64,000 bases of DNA from Candidatus Cloacimonadota bacterium. GTDB taxonomy: Bacteria; Cloacimonadota; Cloacimonadia; Cloacimonadales; Cloacimonadaceae. The translations under genes were made by a program, and so were the position numbers. Where the stretch lies: the NCBI GenBank assembly GCA_012728875.1, contig JAAYEF010000002.1, forward strand, positions 1 through 64,000, given 5' to 3'. Below, piece by piece: positions 1-7,901 of the stretch. The notes under the pieces are model-generated. The model did not search any database, was not told the DNA's origin, and saw nothing but the letters and a program-made list of their open reading frames with translations. How positions within the stretch are numbered: position 1 is the stretch's first letter; each line of letters begins with the position of its first letter.

Positions 1-2
1 CT

Positions 3-476
3 CGAAGTTTTGGATCAAAAGGCGACAGTTTCGGCACCTCCCAGAAGCGCGGGACATCAAGCATGTACAACCGGCTGGAGCGCATCAAGGAACTTCACAA
101 ACGCCTGGATATGGTGATCATCGAGAATCTGTCTTACGAGCAGGTAATCGATAAGTACGATACCAAGAGCAACTTCTTCTACTGCGATCCGCCTTACATG
201 CTTGGCTATACTTACGAGAACAGCAAGCAGTTCAGCCACGAAGCTCTCTGCAGGAAACTGAAGAGCATCAAAGGACGTTTCATCCTCAGTTATGATGACA
301 ATCCTGAAGTGCTCAAGCTCTACAAGGGTTTCGACATCAAGCACGTCACCCGCACCAAGGGCATCAACCGCAAGAAAGGAAAGTCCGAGTTCAATGAAGT
401 GATCATTGCCAACTTCAAGCTGGAGGAGTCGGGGGCCTCGCTGCCCAACTCGTTGGGAAGTGGGGTGAAGAAATGA
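3..476 (+). CDS. D12-class DNA adenine N6-methyltransferase, C-terminal part (cut by window edge)
   Basis: The reading frame is open back to the window edge, so the gene starts outside. The visible part has the SFGSKGDSFG stretch typical of D12 (Dam-like) enzymes and the catalytic DPPY motif (FFYCDPPYMLGY), followed by the C-terminal FILSYDDNPEV region common in phage Dam-like proteins. The expected activity is transfer of a methyl group from SAM to N6 of adenine in DNA. The stop overlaps the start of the next methylase by 4 bp (ATGA), so the two are translationally coupled. Placement just upstream of tail genes suggests a phage-borne modification enzyme; whether it protects DNA or regulates is unknown. 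An internal ATG at 63 exists but would drop conserved sequence. Confidence 0.85.
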   Translation, partial: RSFGSKGDSFGTSQKRGTSSMYNRLERIKELHKRLDMVIIENLSYEQVIDKYDTKSNFFYCDPPYMLGYTYENSKQFSHEALCRKLKSIKGRFILSYDDNPEVLKLYKGFDIKHVTRTKGINRKKGKSEFNEVIIANFKLEESGASLPNSLGSGVKK

Positions 477-1255
477 ACAGCATCATCTCCTGGGTAGGCG
501 GTAAACGTCTTCTGCGTAAGAAGATATTACCGCTCATCCCTAAGCATGACATCTACTGCGAGGTCTTCGGCGGTGCAGCATGGATACTCTTCGGCAAGTC
601 TGCCGCTAAGGAAGACTGGCAGATATCCCCAAAAAGCCGCTATACTGAGGTCTATAACGACATCAATGGCGATCTGGTAAACTTCTGGAAGTATATCAAG
701 AACCACCCGGAAGCCTTTGTGACAGAGCTTAACAGCTATCTAATCGCCAGAGAGATGTTTGATGATTTCATCGCCCATGAACCACGCACAGAATTGGAGC
801 GGGCAATCAAGTTCTATTACAATCTTGCCTGCAGCTACGGCTCACGTTCCAAGAACTTCTGCGTAAATCAGGGCTATAAATATATGCCGCTGCGTAATCT
901 GGAAAAGGTAAAAGAAGCCTCGGAACGCCTGCGGAACGTGATCATCGAAAAGCAACCTTGGGAGAAGATCATTGCCAGATTCGACCAGCCGCATACGTTC
1001 TTCTATCTGGACCCGCCTTATTACACTAAAGAGCATATCTACAAAAGAGAAGACGCAAACGCCTTCAACCAGCATGAGGAGTTGGCGGAAGCCTTGAAAC
1101 AGATCAAGGGCAAGTTCCTGCTATCCTACAACAATGATCCCTACATCAGACAGTTATACGAAGGCTGCATCATTGATGAAGTAGAGACGCAGTACTCTGT
1201 GTCTGGTAAATTCCAGACTGAAATTGAATTGTTGGTAAGAAACTATGATTTTTGA
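473..1255 (+). CDS. D12-class DNA adenine N6-methyltransferase (Dam-like), complete
   Basis: This is a 260-aa protein with the N-terminal SAM-binding motif (SWVGGKRLLRKKI, then EVFGGAAWILF) and the catalytic DPPY (FFYLDPPYYTK) near residue 180, in the order expected for the alpha group of D12 adenine methylases. Length fits the family. It is read in tandem with a second D12 enzyme whose stop it overlaps by 4 bp. The two are diverged rather than duplicates, so they may recognise different sites or act together. The target sequence cannot be predicted from this. No restriction endonuclease is adjacent in the window, so an orphan phage methylase is more likely than a restriction-modification pair, though the left side is not visible. 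Confidence 0.9.
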   Translation: MNSIISWVGGKRLLRKKILPLIPKHDIYCEVFGGAAWILFGKSAAKEDWQISPKSRYTEVYNDINGDLVNFWKYIKNHPEAFVTELNSYLIAREMFDDFIAHEPRTELERAIKFYYNLACSYGSRSKNFCVNQGYKYMPLRNLEKVKEASERLRNVIIEKQPWEKIIARFDQPHTFFYLDPPYYTKEHIYKREDANAFNQHEELAEALKQIKGKFLLSYNNDPYIRQLYEGCIIDEVETQYSVSGKFQTEIELLVRNYDF

Positions 1256-1305
1256 TGAGCACCCATGGATATTGACAAATTGCAGAGGATTGATTTCTTG
1301 ACATC

Positions 1306-1398
1306 GGCGATGGAGTTCGCCTGGCACCAACAAATGTCGAACCGGGGATTGATGCTCCTGATAACTCCTGCGTTAAAAAAATATCTTATTCAGGAGTT
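1306..1398 (+). promoter_or_regulatory. Fluoride riboswitch (crcB motif) with RBS-sequestering expression platform
   Basis: Just upstream of the fluoride channel gene lies the crcB-motif core. GGCG (1306-1309) can form the pseudoknot with CGCC (1318-1321). GGAGTT (1312-1317) pairs perfectly with AACTCC (1363-1368) as P1, and the 3' strand sits in the typical CTGATAACTCCTGC context. GGGG/CTCC (1344-1347/1355-1358) can form the inner hairpin. The spacer between CGCC and the AACCG segment is longer than in textbook examples. The sequence AACTCCTG (1363-1370) is the exact complement of CAGGAGTT (1391-1398), which contains the Shine-Dalgarno of the channel gene. This predicts a translational ON switch: ligand-bound P1 frees the ribosome site, and without fluoride it is sequestered. 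Found by eye; no covariance model was run. Confidence 0.8.
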
Positions 1399-1402
1399 GT
1401 GA

Positions 1403-1798
1403 ATGTTTATCTTCAAGTTTTCCCTTCAAGATGCTTTGTTAGTAATTGCTGGCGGTGCCTTGGGCAGTTTCCTAAGGTATTGCATCACATTGATCTCTCG
1501 CTATCAAGCCAGCAGTCCTTTCCCATATAAGACACTTATCATAAATGTCATTGGCTGCCTCTTGGTGGGATTTGTAACAATCAAATTCCAGCAATACTCG
1601 AACTATCAGACGATCAAATTGTTCTTTATAACGGGCTTTTTAGGCGCGTTTACAACATTTTCCGCATTTAGCTATGAGACAGTCATTCTCTATCAGTCAG
1701 GTCATTTAAAAACGGCTATGATGAACATCCTCGCAACCACATTTTCGGGAGTCCTGGCAGTGGTAGTTGGTATGTGGGCTGGTCTTTCCTTTCGGTAA
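1403..1798 (+). CDS. crcB: Fluoride ion channel CrcB/FluC
   Basis: This 131-aa membrane protein has four hydrophobic segments and the Fluc signatures in order: GGALGSFLRY (TM1), NVIGCLLVG (TM2), GFLGAFTTFSAFSYE (TM3, with the Phe residues and TTFS track that line the fluoride pore) and a glycine-rich TM4. Fluc proteins form dual-topology dimers in the inner membrane and export fluoride passively. Start ATG 1403 has AGGAG (1392-1396) at good spacing and sits directly behind the riboswitch. The unusual point is the location: it lies between Dam-like methylases and a tape measure gene (next start only 30 bp downstream), so it looks like cargo inserted into a phage structural operon. Confidence 0.93.
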   Translation: MFIFKFSLQDALLVIAGGALGSFLRYCITLISRYQASSPFPYKTLIINVIGCLLVGFVTIKFQQYSNYQTIKLFFITGFLGAFTTFSAFSYETVILYQSGHLKTAMMNILATTFSGVLAVVVGMWAGLSFR

Positions 1799-1828
1799 AC
1801 AGGGGTTATCCTATGGAGCGTGCAGTAG

Positions 1829-4801
1829 TTGCCAGACTTAACTTTTAAACTCGTTCTTGTTACCAATGACGCCAGTCTCAAGCTTGCCGAAGTCAAGCAG
1901 GAGGCAGAGTCCGCCCAGTCTGTGGTGGAGAAGCCTGCTGCAGTTAATATCTCCGCGGAACAGGCTTTGGGCACCATTCGTGATGTGAAGATCGCAGTCG
2001 ATGGAGTCCTGCAGGTAGTCGGCGGTTTGGTCAGGTCTATGGACGGTCTCTTGGATGCTTCGCTAAGCCAAAGGCAGGCCATGACTCTGGCTTCAGTGGC
2101 ATTCGGGGAAGCCGCGGATGAGATGGGCAATTTTGCCTCCTCGATGCAGGAGGTCACCAACTTCGAGGATGATCAGCTCTTGGCTCTTATGTCCAAGCTC
2201 TCCCAGACCTTTAAGCTGAACAAGGATGAGATTCAACAGTTGGTCCCACTGCTGCTTGACTTTACCGAAGCCAATAAAGCTACAGGCATGAGCGTAGAAT
2301 CAGCCTTTGATCTCATGGGTCGTGCACTGAATGGTCATACCGCTATGTTAGCCCGCTACGGCATTGAGCTTGATGATACCCGCCTCAAGACCGAAGGAGT
2401 ATCCTACTTGGTCGAGAAGTTAGGCGAAGACTATGGCGGCACTGCCGAAGCCTTGGCTGATCTCAGACTTCAGAATGCCAATGCCTGGGGAGATATTCAA
2501 GAGACGGTGGGCGATATGCTGACTGCCATGATCAATCCTCTGCTCAAGGGTTTAAAGCTGCTCATGGATGCCTATAATAGCCTGTCTCCCGTAATGAAGG
2601 GCTTCGTGACAGGTATTGTGATTGCCATCCCCATTATCGGAACGGTCACCACTGCGGTTACTGCTCTCACAGCAGCTTATCATGCCCTGCAGGTAGCCAT
2701 GAACCCCGTAGCGGGGATCATCGGCATCGCTGTGGGTGCCTTGTCCGCCCTGGGCTTTGGTCTGGCCGCAGCCTCCATGAAAACGGATCAGGTGACTGCC
2801 TCCCAGAGAACCATGAAAGACGAGATCAAAGATGCCCAACGCCAGGTATCGGTGGAGACCGAGAAGTTCAGCCTGCTCTCCTCCCGTCTCCTGGAACTGC
2901 GCTCAGCCACTTCTTTGACAGCTTCAGACAAGAAAGAGATGAAGAACATCATCAAGTCTCTCAATGACGACTACTCCGAGTATTTGGGCAACATTAACTT
3001 GGAGACGGCATCATACAACAATCTGGCTGCGGCTCTGCGTGCCGCTTCCGAGGCCTTGGTGCAGAAGAAGATATCCGAGATTTACGGCGCGAAATACAGC
3101 GCTCAAATCACCAAAGTGGCAGAACTGCAGATCGAGGTGGATACCCAGCTTCCGGAGATCAAGAAACTGCAGGCCAGACAGCAGGAGCTGATGGCTTCCG
3201 TGGATTGGGAGTTTTTGACGAGTGACCGCAACGCCATGGGCTTCAGTCCCTCTTTGTATTTCGGGAAGGAATGGAACGAATTAAGCAGCCGTCTGAACCA
3301 GTTTGGGGCTTTGACCGGGAAGCTGCAGGCAGCCAAATATGAACTGCAGCAATTCGGGCAGGCTTACCGCCAGGCCATGTTGGATGCTCCCGACCTGACA
3401 TTCAATCCCAGTGCCGGCTCTGGAGGCGGTTCTTCAGGCTCTGTGCCCAGTCCGGCAGCTTCCGAAGCCGAGTCCAGACGCAGGGAAGCGCAGAGGCTGA
3501 TTGAAGAACTGGCCAGACTGAGACAGAGTGAGACCGAACGTATCGAAGCGGAATACAAGCGGCGCAAGGCACTGATCGAGGAATACACCAAAGACGGCAG
3601 CCAGGCTGAGAAAGACGCTCTGGCTGATCTGAACGCCTGGAAGACTCAGCAGGACAACGAACTTGCCGCCAAGGAAAAGGAAGCGGCGCAGGCCCGATAT
3701 AAAGCCGAAATTGACTACTTTTCCAATCTTGAAAGCTTGGGTGTGGACTCCTATGCTGCCCTGAAAAGCGCCATGGATGAGTATTACGGTTGGGCTCAGC
3801 AGAATCTGCCCGAGAAAGAGAGCCAGCTTCTCCAGGCTCAAATGAACGATCTTAATATCCGTCATGCCAGGCAGCTTCAGGAACGGCAGCAAGAGGAACG
3901 TGCCCGGCTGCAGGAACTGCAGGATATCCGGGACGAGTTCTACCTCAGAGACCTGGACAACTTGGGAGACGGCTACGATAGACAGTTGTTGGAGCTTGAC
4001 CGCTATTATGAACGTATGAAGGACAAGCTAATAGCTGCCGGCTTGAGCGAAGTGGAGATCGAACGCCAAAAGCAGGAGTCACTGGCAGCACTGAGAACCA
4101 CTTACCAGCTGCAGGCAGCCTCAGGGCTCTCCAAGATCTTTGCCGATGTTGCCGCATCCCAGGACAAGGAGAGCGAACGCGGATTCAAGACCTGGAAAGC
4201 CGCTGCCTTGGCACAGGGCTTTGTGGATACTTTCTCTGCCGCTATCGGTGCTTATAGGTCCATGGTCGGCATTCCCGTTGTCGGTCCCGGACTGGCAGTG
4301 GCGGCAGCCGCGGCTGCGATGGCGGCGGGTCTAGCCAACTTAAACAGGATTGCCGCCACCAAGTTCGAGAAGAAGGCCGCCGGCGGGCTCTTGAAAGGTC
4401 CTTCTCATAGTCAAGGCGGTATTCTGATCGAAGCCGAAGGCGATGAGTATATAACCGCCAAAGACCGAGTCAAAGCCTTGGGCAGAAACCTCTTTGACTT
4501 TCTCAACTTCGCCCCCTTGGAACAAGTCAAACTGGCGTTTGCGGGTATGCCGGTTCCTTCGGTACCCATTCCCCACAATATCGGCTCAAATTATGCCGCT
4601 GGTGGCATTATCTCAGCCGGAGGCGGTATGGATACCCTGATTGATTTGATCTCTGCCTTAAAAGACGAGATTGTCTCTCTGAAACAAACGGTGGCTGAAG
4701 CCAAGCCTGTCATCGAAGTGAATGTTGACCCGCTTTCCAATGATCCGGTCAAGGTCTCCGAGATTGCCGATACAGGCAAGATAATCAGGAGTGAGATCTA
4801 A
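1829..4801 (+). CDS. Phage tail tape measure protein
   Basis: This 990-aa protein has the layout of a tail tape measure protein, which sets tail length and is ejected during DNA entry. There is an N-terminal alpha-helical region, a strongly hydrophobic stretch near residues 250-320 (two or three possible membrane segments), and long charged coiled coils from about 540 to 770 rich in E, R, K and Q. An Ala/Gly-rich hydrophobic segment follows near 810-835. The C-terminal module carries the AAGGLLKGPSHSQGG element near 850 that is common in siphophage tape measures. The start is a TTG at 1829: an in-frame TAG lies directly upstream and GGAG is at 1815-1818. Its size implies a long flexible tail. 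The usual tail-chaperone genes are not next to it; the fluoride channel occupies that place. Confidence 0.88.
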   Translation: MPDLTFKLVLVTNDASLKLAEVKQEAESAQSVVEKPAAVNISAEQALGTIRDVKIAVDGVLQVVGGLVRSMDGLLDASLSQRQAMTLASVAFGEAADEMGNFASSMQEVTNFEDDQLLALMSKLSQTFKLNKDEIQQLVPLLLDFTEANKATGMSVESAFDLMGRALNGHTAMLARYGIELDDTRLKTEGVSYLVEKLGEDYGGTAEALADLRLQNANAWGDIQETVGDMLTAMINPLLKGLKLLMDAYNSLSPVMKGFVTGIVIAIPIIGTVTTAVTALTAAYHALQVAMNPVAGIIGIAVGALSALGFGLAAASMKTDQVTASQRTMKDEIKDAQRQVSVETEKFSLLSSRLLELRSATSLTASDKKEMKNIIKSLNDDYSEYLGNINLETASYNNLAAALRAASEALVQKKISEIYGAKYSAQITKVAELQIEVDTQLPEIKKLQARQQELMASVDWEFLTSDRNAMGFSPSLYFGKEWNELSSRLNQFGALTGKLQAAKYELQQFGQAYRQAMLDAPDLTFNPSAGSGGGSSGSVPSPAASEAESRRREAQRLIEELARLRQSETERIEAEYKRRKALIEEYTKDGSQAEKDALADLNAWKTQQDNELAAKEKEAAQARYKAEIDYFSNLESLGVDSYAALKSAMDEYYGWAQQNLPEKESQLLQAQMNDLNIRHARQLQERQQEERARLQELQDIRDEFYLRDLDNLGDGYDRQLLELDRYYERMKDKLIAAGLSEVEIERQKQESLAALRTTYQLQAASGLSKIFADVAASQDKESERGFKTWKAAALAQGFVDTFSAAIGAYRSMVGIPVVGPGLAVAAAAAAMAAGLANLNRIAATKFEKKAAGGLLKGPSHSQGGILIEAEGDEYITAKDRVKALGRNLFDFLNFAPLEQVKLAFAGMPVPSVPIPHNIGSNYAAGGIISAGGGMDTLIDLISALKDEIVSLKQTVAEAKPVIEVNVDPLSNDPVKVSEIADTGKIIRSEI

Positions 4802-4802
4802 T

Positions 4803-6287
4803 ATGCCTGACTTGTTCAAGATCGACTTCGTGCAGGGCAAGACTAATGCCGTTGACTATAACCAGGTCAAGCACAGCCTTGCCGATTCACTCTCAAACAG
4901 GGTCGTCATCAGTCTGTCCGTCTCTGCTGATAAGCTGCAGTCCGTCTCCAACTACTCCAGAGAACCCAAACGGCTCGTATTTGAGTGTTTTCCCGATACC
5001 TGGGTAGATGAGAACATCCTCAGCGGGAACAATGAACATGAACGCTATATCTCCCATTTTGAAGTGAAAGCCTATCGTGACGGTCTGCTGTTCTTCAGCG
5101 GCATCATTGATACATCGCAGTTGTCTTTTGATATCAGTTCCGGTGTCCTCAAGATAACCTGCTATGATAAGATCAAGCTGCTTTCCCTGTTCTCCGATCT
5201 CACCCACTATTACTCGCTTACGTCGGGCTATCTGCCAAGCTGGATACTGAGCTATTTCCTGCAGGATATCCAGCAGCTCATTCCCATCAGCATCCCGTAT
5301 TCCAGTCAGTTAACCATGCCCACCCTGAACATTCCCACTGCCGATCCCTTGGTTCTGACCCGCATCGATTACGCCAAGCTGATCGAGTTTCCCAATCCCG
5401 CCTCAGGCTGGTCTTACAGCTTCCATTCCGGCTCCTGGCCTTCTCCATTCTACGGCTACCGTTTTGATCAGACTGTGGACGGCATTACTTACTGCTTCGC
5501 CCACAAGAAGATAGTCAAAGCCAGTCATTCCAATCCCACCGCCTTCAGATATCAGGGAAGATATATGGGCAGAATCGTCCGCCTCTATAACGGTATCTGC
5601 CCCACAACGGTTGACTATGACAAGAAGACAGACTGGGTCGAAGACATCACTTCCTTGGACAACGAACACAACGAACTCATCGGCTTCCTGATCGAAAACG
5701 GAGTCAGTGAAAACAGCCTTTACAATTTCAGCAGCGGGGGCATAATTGACAACAGAGGCTACGGGCAGAGCCATTATGTGAACCACTGGGTGGAAGCCAA
5801 CTGCAACGGTAATCTCTTTCCTTCCAAGCTCCAGCCCGGCAAGTCCTATGAAAGCTTTCAAATGGAGCTGACCGATAACTTCAAGGTACTGCAGGCCATG
5901 CTGATGCTCTACAATGCCACCATCTTCAGCAATGCCAGCGGTCAGATCATCCTCAAGAACAAAGACTACTATGCCGGAAACATTATAAACATCGCCGATA
6001 ATGACGTGGTCTCGTATTTGATTAAGCGGGGAACCCCGGAAAAGCCAGAGGTCAGCATCATGGACGTCTTTGCCGGAGATACCACTCAGCTGCAAAGCAG
6101 AATCAAAGATTACCTGATCGACTTTCATGACTCCAAATGGTGCTGTGAAGCGGTCATCGATCAGCTCTCCAAGTACAACCTCTCCCTGCAGTCAAGGATA
6201 CGCATCCAGGGCAAGATCTATGCCGTAACTGAGTTGGAGCGAAACTTCCAGGAAGATGAATATAAGGTGAAAGCATGGCTCTTATAA
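4803..6287 (+). CDS. Phage tail protein downstream of tape measure (Dit/Tal-position)
   Basis: This protein of about 494 aa is not assigned to a named family. I place the start at ATG 4803 because AGGAG (4787-4791) precedes it by 11 nt; the earlier in-frame GTG 4791 overlaps that site. The sequence is rich in aromatic residues and beta-strand-like, with no signal peptide or membrane segment. The C-terminal part (SRIRIQGKIYAVTELERNF and following) resembles the ends of phage baseplate or tail-tip proteins. It follows the tape measure gene directly and overlaps the next small gene by 13 bp, which fits the distal-tail or tail-associated protein slot of siphophages. The function is inferred from position only. 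Confidence 0.6.
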   Translation: MPDLFKIDFVQGKTNAVDYNQVKHSLADSLSNRVVISLSVSADKLQSVSNYSREPKRLVFECFPDTWVDENILSGNNEHERYISHFEVKAYRDGLLFFSGIIDTSQLSFDISSGVLKITCYDKIKLLSLFSDLTHYYSLTSGYLPSWILSYFLQDIQQLIPISIPYSSQLTMPTLNIPTADPLVLTRIDYAKLIEFPNPASGWSYSFHSGSWPSPFYGYRFDQTVDGITYCFAHKKIVKASHSNPTAFRYQGRYMGRIVRLYNGICPTTVDYDKKTDWVEDITSLDNEHNELIGFLIENGVSENSLYNFSSGGIIDNRGYGQSHYVNHWVEANCNGNLFPSKLQPGKSYESFQMELTDNFKVLQAMLMLYNATIFSNASGQIILKNKDYYAGNIINIADNDVVSYLIKRGTPEKPEVSIMDVFAGDTTQLQSRIKDYLIDFHDSKWCCEAVIDQLSKYNLSLQSRIRIQGKIYAVTELERNFQEDEYKVKAWLL

Positions 6288-6727
6288 GAGGGTTCAAACT
6301 CATCCGCTGGGGCGATGGCGTCCACTATCTGTTCTGCGAAGACGGTCAGGTTGATTACAACCCTGTCCGCAAATACCGCACTGAGAAGAAGAACGCCTTC
6401 AACCCCGCATATCTCCACCGCCGAGAGCCTTACCGGGAAGACTCCTTCGATCTCGAAGTTGTGCTTGAGCCCCAACAGTATTATACCCTGATGGATTTCC
6501 TCTTGGGTCCCGGCAAGCTTTACTTGGAATACACCGCCTATAACAGCGTCAACAGCCAGTTCCCGGTTACCATTACACAATTGCCCAAGTGTCCTGATGA
6601 TCTGCATGAGTATCCCGCCAAGATCAAGTTCAGCCTCGAATCGAGATACGTCGGCAGTCCGGGCTATGTCGACTTCGGCACCATCATCGTCACCGATACG
6701 GATGAGACGATAATATCCCATACCTAA
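6275..6727 (+). CDS. Small phage tail-tip/baseplate protein, unassigned
   Basis: This is a 150-aa soluble protein with no family I recognise. It has alternating hydrophobic and polar residues suggestive of a beta-sandwich, many Tyr residues, and motifs such as LIRWGDGVHYLF near the N terminus and KIKFSLESRYVG near the C terminus. It overlaps the preceding tail gene by 13 bp and is followed 18 bp later by a fibre-like gene, so it is almost certainly translated as part of the tail operon. A role as a tail-tip adaptor is inferred from its place between the tape-measure-side protein and the fibre-like protein. Confidence 0.5.
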   Translation: MALIRGFKLIRWGDGVHYLFCEDGQVDYNPVRKYRTEKKNAFNPAYLHRREPYREDSFDLEVVLEPQQYYTLMDFLLGPGKLYLEYTAYNSVNSQFPVTITQLPKCPDDLHEYPAKIKFSLESRYVGSPGYVDFGTIIVTDTDETIISHT

Positions 6728-6745
6728 ACGTTTAAGGAATAGAAT

Positions 6746-7402
6746 ATGTTCAAGTTCGGCATCAGTTATTACACCATGGAAGACGGAGTGCGCCTGCCCC
6801 AGTCCGGAGTCGATATCCGCCTGCTCAGGCCCGGCGAAGGCTGGAATGACGGCAAGAAGCTGAGGGAGCAAGGCCCGCAGTCCGGTTATTATGAAATAGC
6901 TGTCGAAAACGAAGCAGACTGCGGCTACTACGAGATCTGGGACGATCTCAACGCCGCCCAGGGTCGCTTCAGCGGTAAAAGCTGCAGCATCGGCAAGCTT
7001 GATGCCCGGGGGCTGCAGAACAACTGCATCTACTCAAATCACGTCCAGGACGGCGCCATTACAGCAGGCAAGGTCGCCAACAACTCCATCGGCGCCAATC
7101 ATCTGCAGGAAGCCCAACTGCCGTTATCCAAACTGGTCTTCGAGCTGCAGGACGAGAAAGACGGGATTGGAGACCGCAGCCAGGGTTCCCCCGCTTCCTG
7201 CCGGGATGATACTTCAATAAAACACAGGCTGAAACAAAAATACGGTCAGGAACCACTGGTCATCCTCATTAACCGCTGCAACTGTCATATCTATTTGGGC
7301 GACATCCGGATGGAGGGAGATCAAGTCAACGTAACCCTCATGATTGGAAATAACTTTGATGCCCAGTTAGCTGACTACCAACTCCTCGTATTGCCGCTCT
7401 GA
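6746..7402 (+). CDS. Phage tail-fibre-like protein
   Basis: This 218-aa protein has three parts. The N-terminal domain of about 85 residues may be the attachment module. The middle, around residues 90-130, is a short repetitive stretch (NHVQDGAITAGKVANNSIG, then ANHLQ) of the kind seen in trimeric phage tail-fibre stalks, where 'GAIT..KV..NSI' units wind into a triple helix. The C-terminal domain of about 80 residues could form the tip. It is the last gene of the tail block, immediately followed by hairpins and a terminator. Host-recognition function is inferred from this architecture and position; no enzymatic motif is visible. Confidence 0.55.
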   Translation: MFKFGISYYTMEDGVRLPQSGVDIRLLRPGEGWNDGKKLREQGPQSGYYEIAVENEADCGYYEIWDDLNAAQGRFSGKSCSIGKLDARGLQNNCIYSNHVQDGAITAGKVANNSIGANHLQEAQLPLSKLVFELQDEKDGIGDRSQGSPASCRDDTSIKHRLKQKYGQEPLVILINRCNCHIYLGDIRMEGDQVNVTLMIGNNFDAQLADYQLLVLPL

Positions 7403-7419
7403 ATAAGCCCAAACAGAAA

Positions 7420-7490
7420 GGATCAGAAGCCTTGACTGTCTGATCCGTTGGTGTGATTAGCGGGCACCAAAGGGTATTATAGAATACCCT
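7420..7490. other. Two tandem perfect hairpins after the tail operon
   Basis: GGATCAGA (7420-7427) pairs with TCTGATCC (7439-7446), and AGGGTATT (7471-7478) pairs with AATACCCT (7483-7490) over a 4-nt loop. Both stems are perfect 8-bp palindromes without a following T-run. They sit between the last tail gene and the terminator at 7496. They may be RNA 3'-end stabilisers, or part of a phage boundary or mobile-element end. Confidence 0.6.
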
Positions 7491-7495
7491 CCGAG

Positions 7496-7533
7496 ACGTG
7501 GGAACACCGCCCAGTGTTTTCCACGTTTTTTTA
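7496..7533 (+). terminator. Rho-independent terminator of the tail operon
   Basis: ACGTGGGAACAC (7496-7507) pairs with GTGTTTTCCACGT (7514-7526), allowing G-T pairs, around a 6-nt loop, and is followed directly by a T-run (TTTTTTAT). It is placed just after the fibre-like gene. Confidence 0.75.
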
Positions 7534-7551
7534 TCTGCTTAGAAAACCCAT

Positions 7552-7762
7552 TTGAAGTTTTCAGTGATACTTCCTTGAAGTTTTCAGTGATACTTTCTTG
7601 AAGTTTTCGGTGATCAATTTGAAGTTTTCAGTGATCAGTTTGAAGTTTTCAGTGATACTTCCTTGAAGTTTTCAGTGATCAAAACTCCGGCGTAACAGCT
7701 CAAAAATGCCCGTTTTTCCCCATTTGAAGTTTTCAGTGATCAGATTTGAAGTTTTCAGTGAT
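7552..7762. repeat. Array of eight 17-bp direct repeats (TTGAAGTTTTCAGTGAT)
   Basis: Copies begin at 7552, 7575, 7598 (one mismatch), 7619, 7640, 7663, 7724 and 7746. The start-to-start distance is 21-23 bp except for one 61-bp gap. Linkers are short: ACTTCC/ACTTTC-type or CA-type. All copies point the same way. The even spacing near two helical turns suggests a protein-binding array. It could be an iteron cluster, or the multiple end-repeats of an IS21-like element whose transposase genes are gone; no transposase ORF is adjacent. Spacers of 4-6 nt rule out CRISPR. The 7403-7877 gap holds no credible gene. Confidence 0.9.
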
Positions 7763-7823
7763 ACATTACAGCCGCAGAAACATAGGTTTTACAGATCCAA
7801 AGAACAGCACGGCCAGAAAATAC

Positions 7824-7850
7824 TTGACAACAACCGGCGCTTCATAGTAA
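7824..7850 (+). promoter_or_regulatory. Possible promoter for the 7.9-13.4 kb operon
   Basis: A perfect -35-like TTGACA (7824-7829) is followed by TAGTAA (7845-7850) at a 15-bp spacing, about 50 bp before the first gene of the operon. The -10 match and the spacing are poor, so this is only a candidate. Confidence 0.3.
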
Positions 7851-7901
7851 TGAAATATAAAATGGTATAAAACTGAGATGGTTTGCCATCAGGAGTATAA
7901 C

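Noticed and set aside
1272-1300. TTGACA at 1272-1277 as a fluC promoter
   Set aside because: No acceptable -10 hexamer lies 16-18 bp downstream, so I did not annotate a promoter.
1265-1402. 45-codon ORF abutting fluC
   Set aside because: It spans the riboswitch exactly, has no convincing ribosome site, and its sequence is explained by the conserved RNA core and the fluC Shine-Dalgarno.
7552-7762. CRISPR array
   Set aside because: Linkers between the 17-bp units are only 4-6 nt (one larger gap) and are themselves similar; there are no cas genes.
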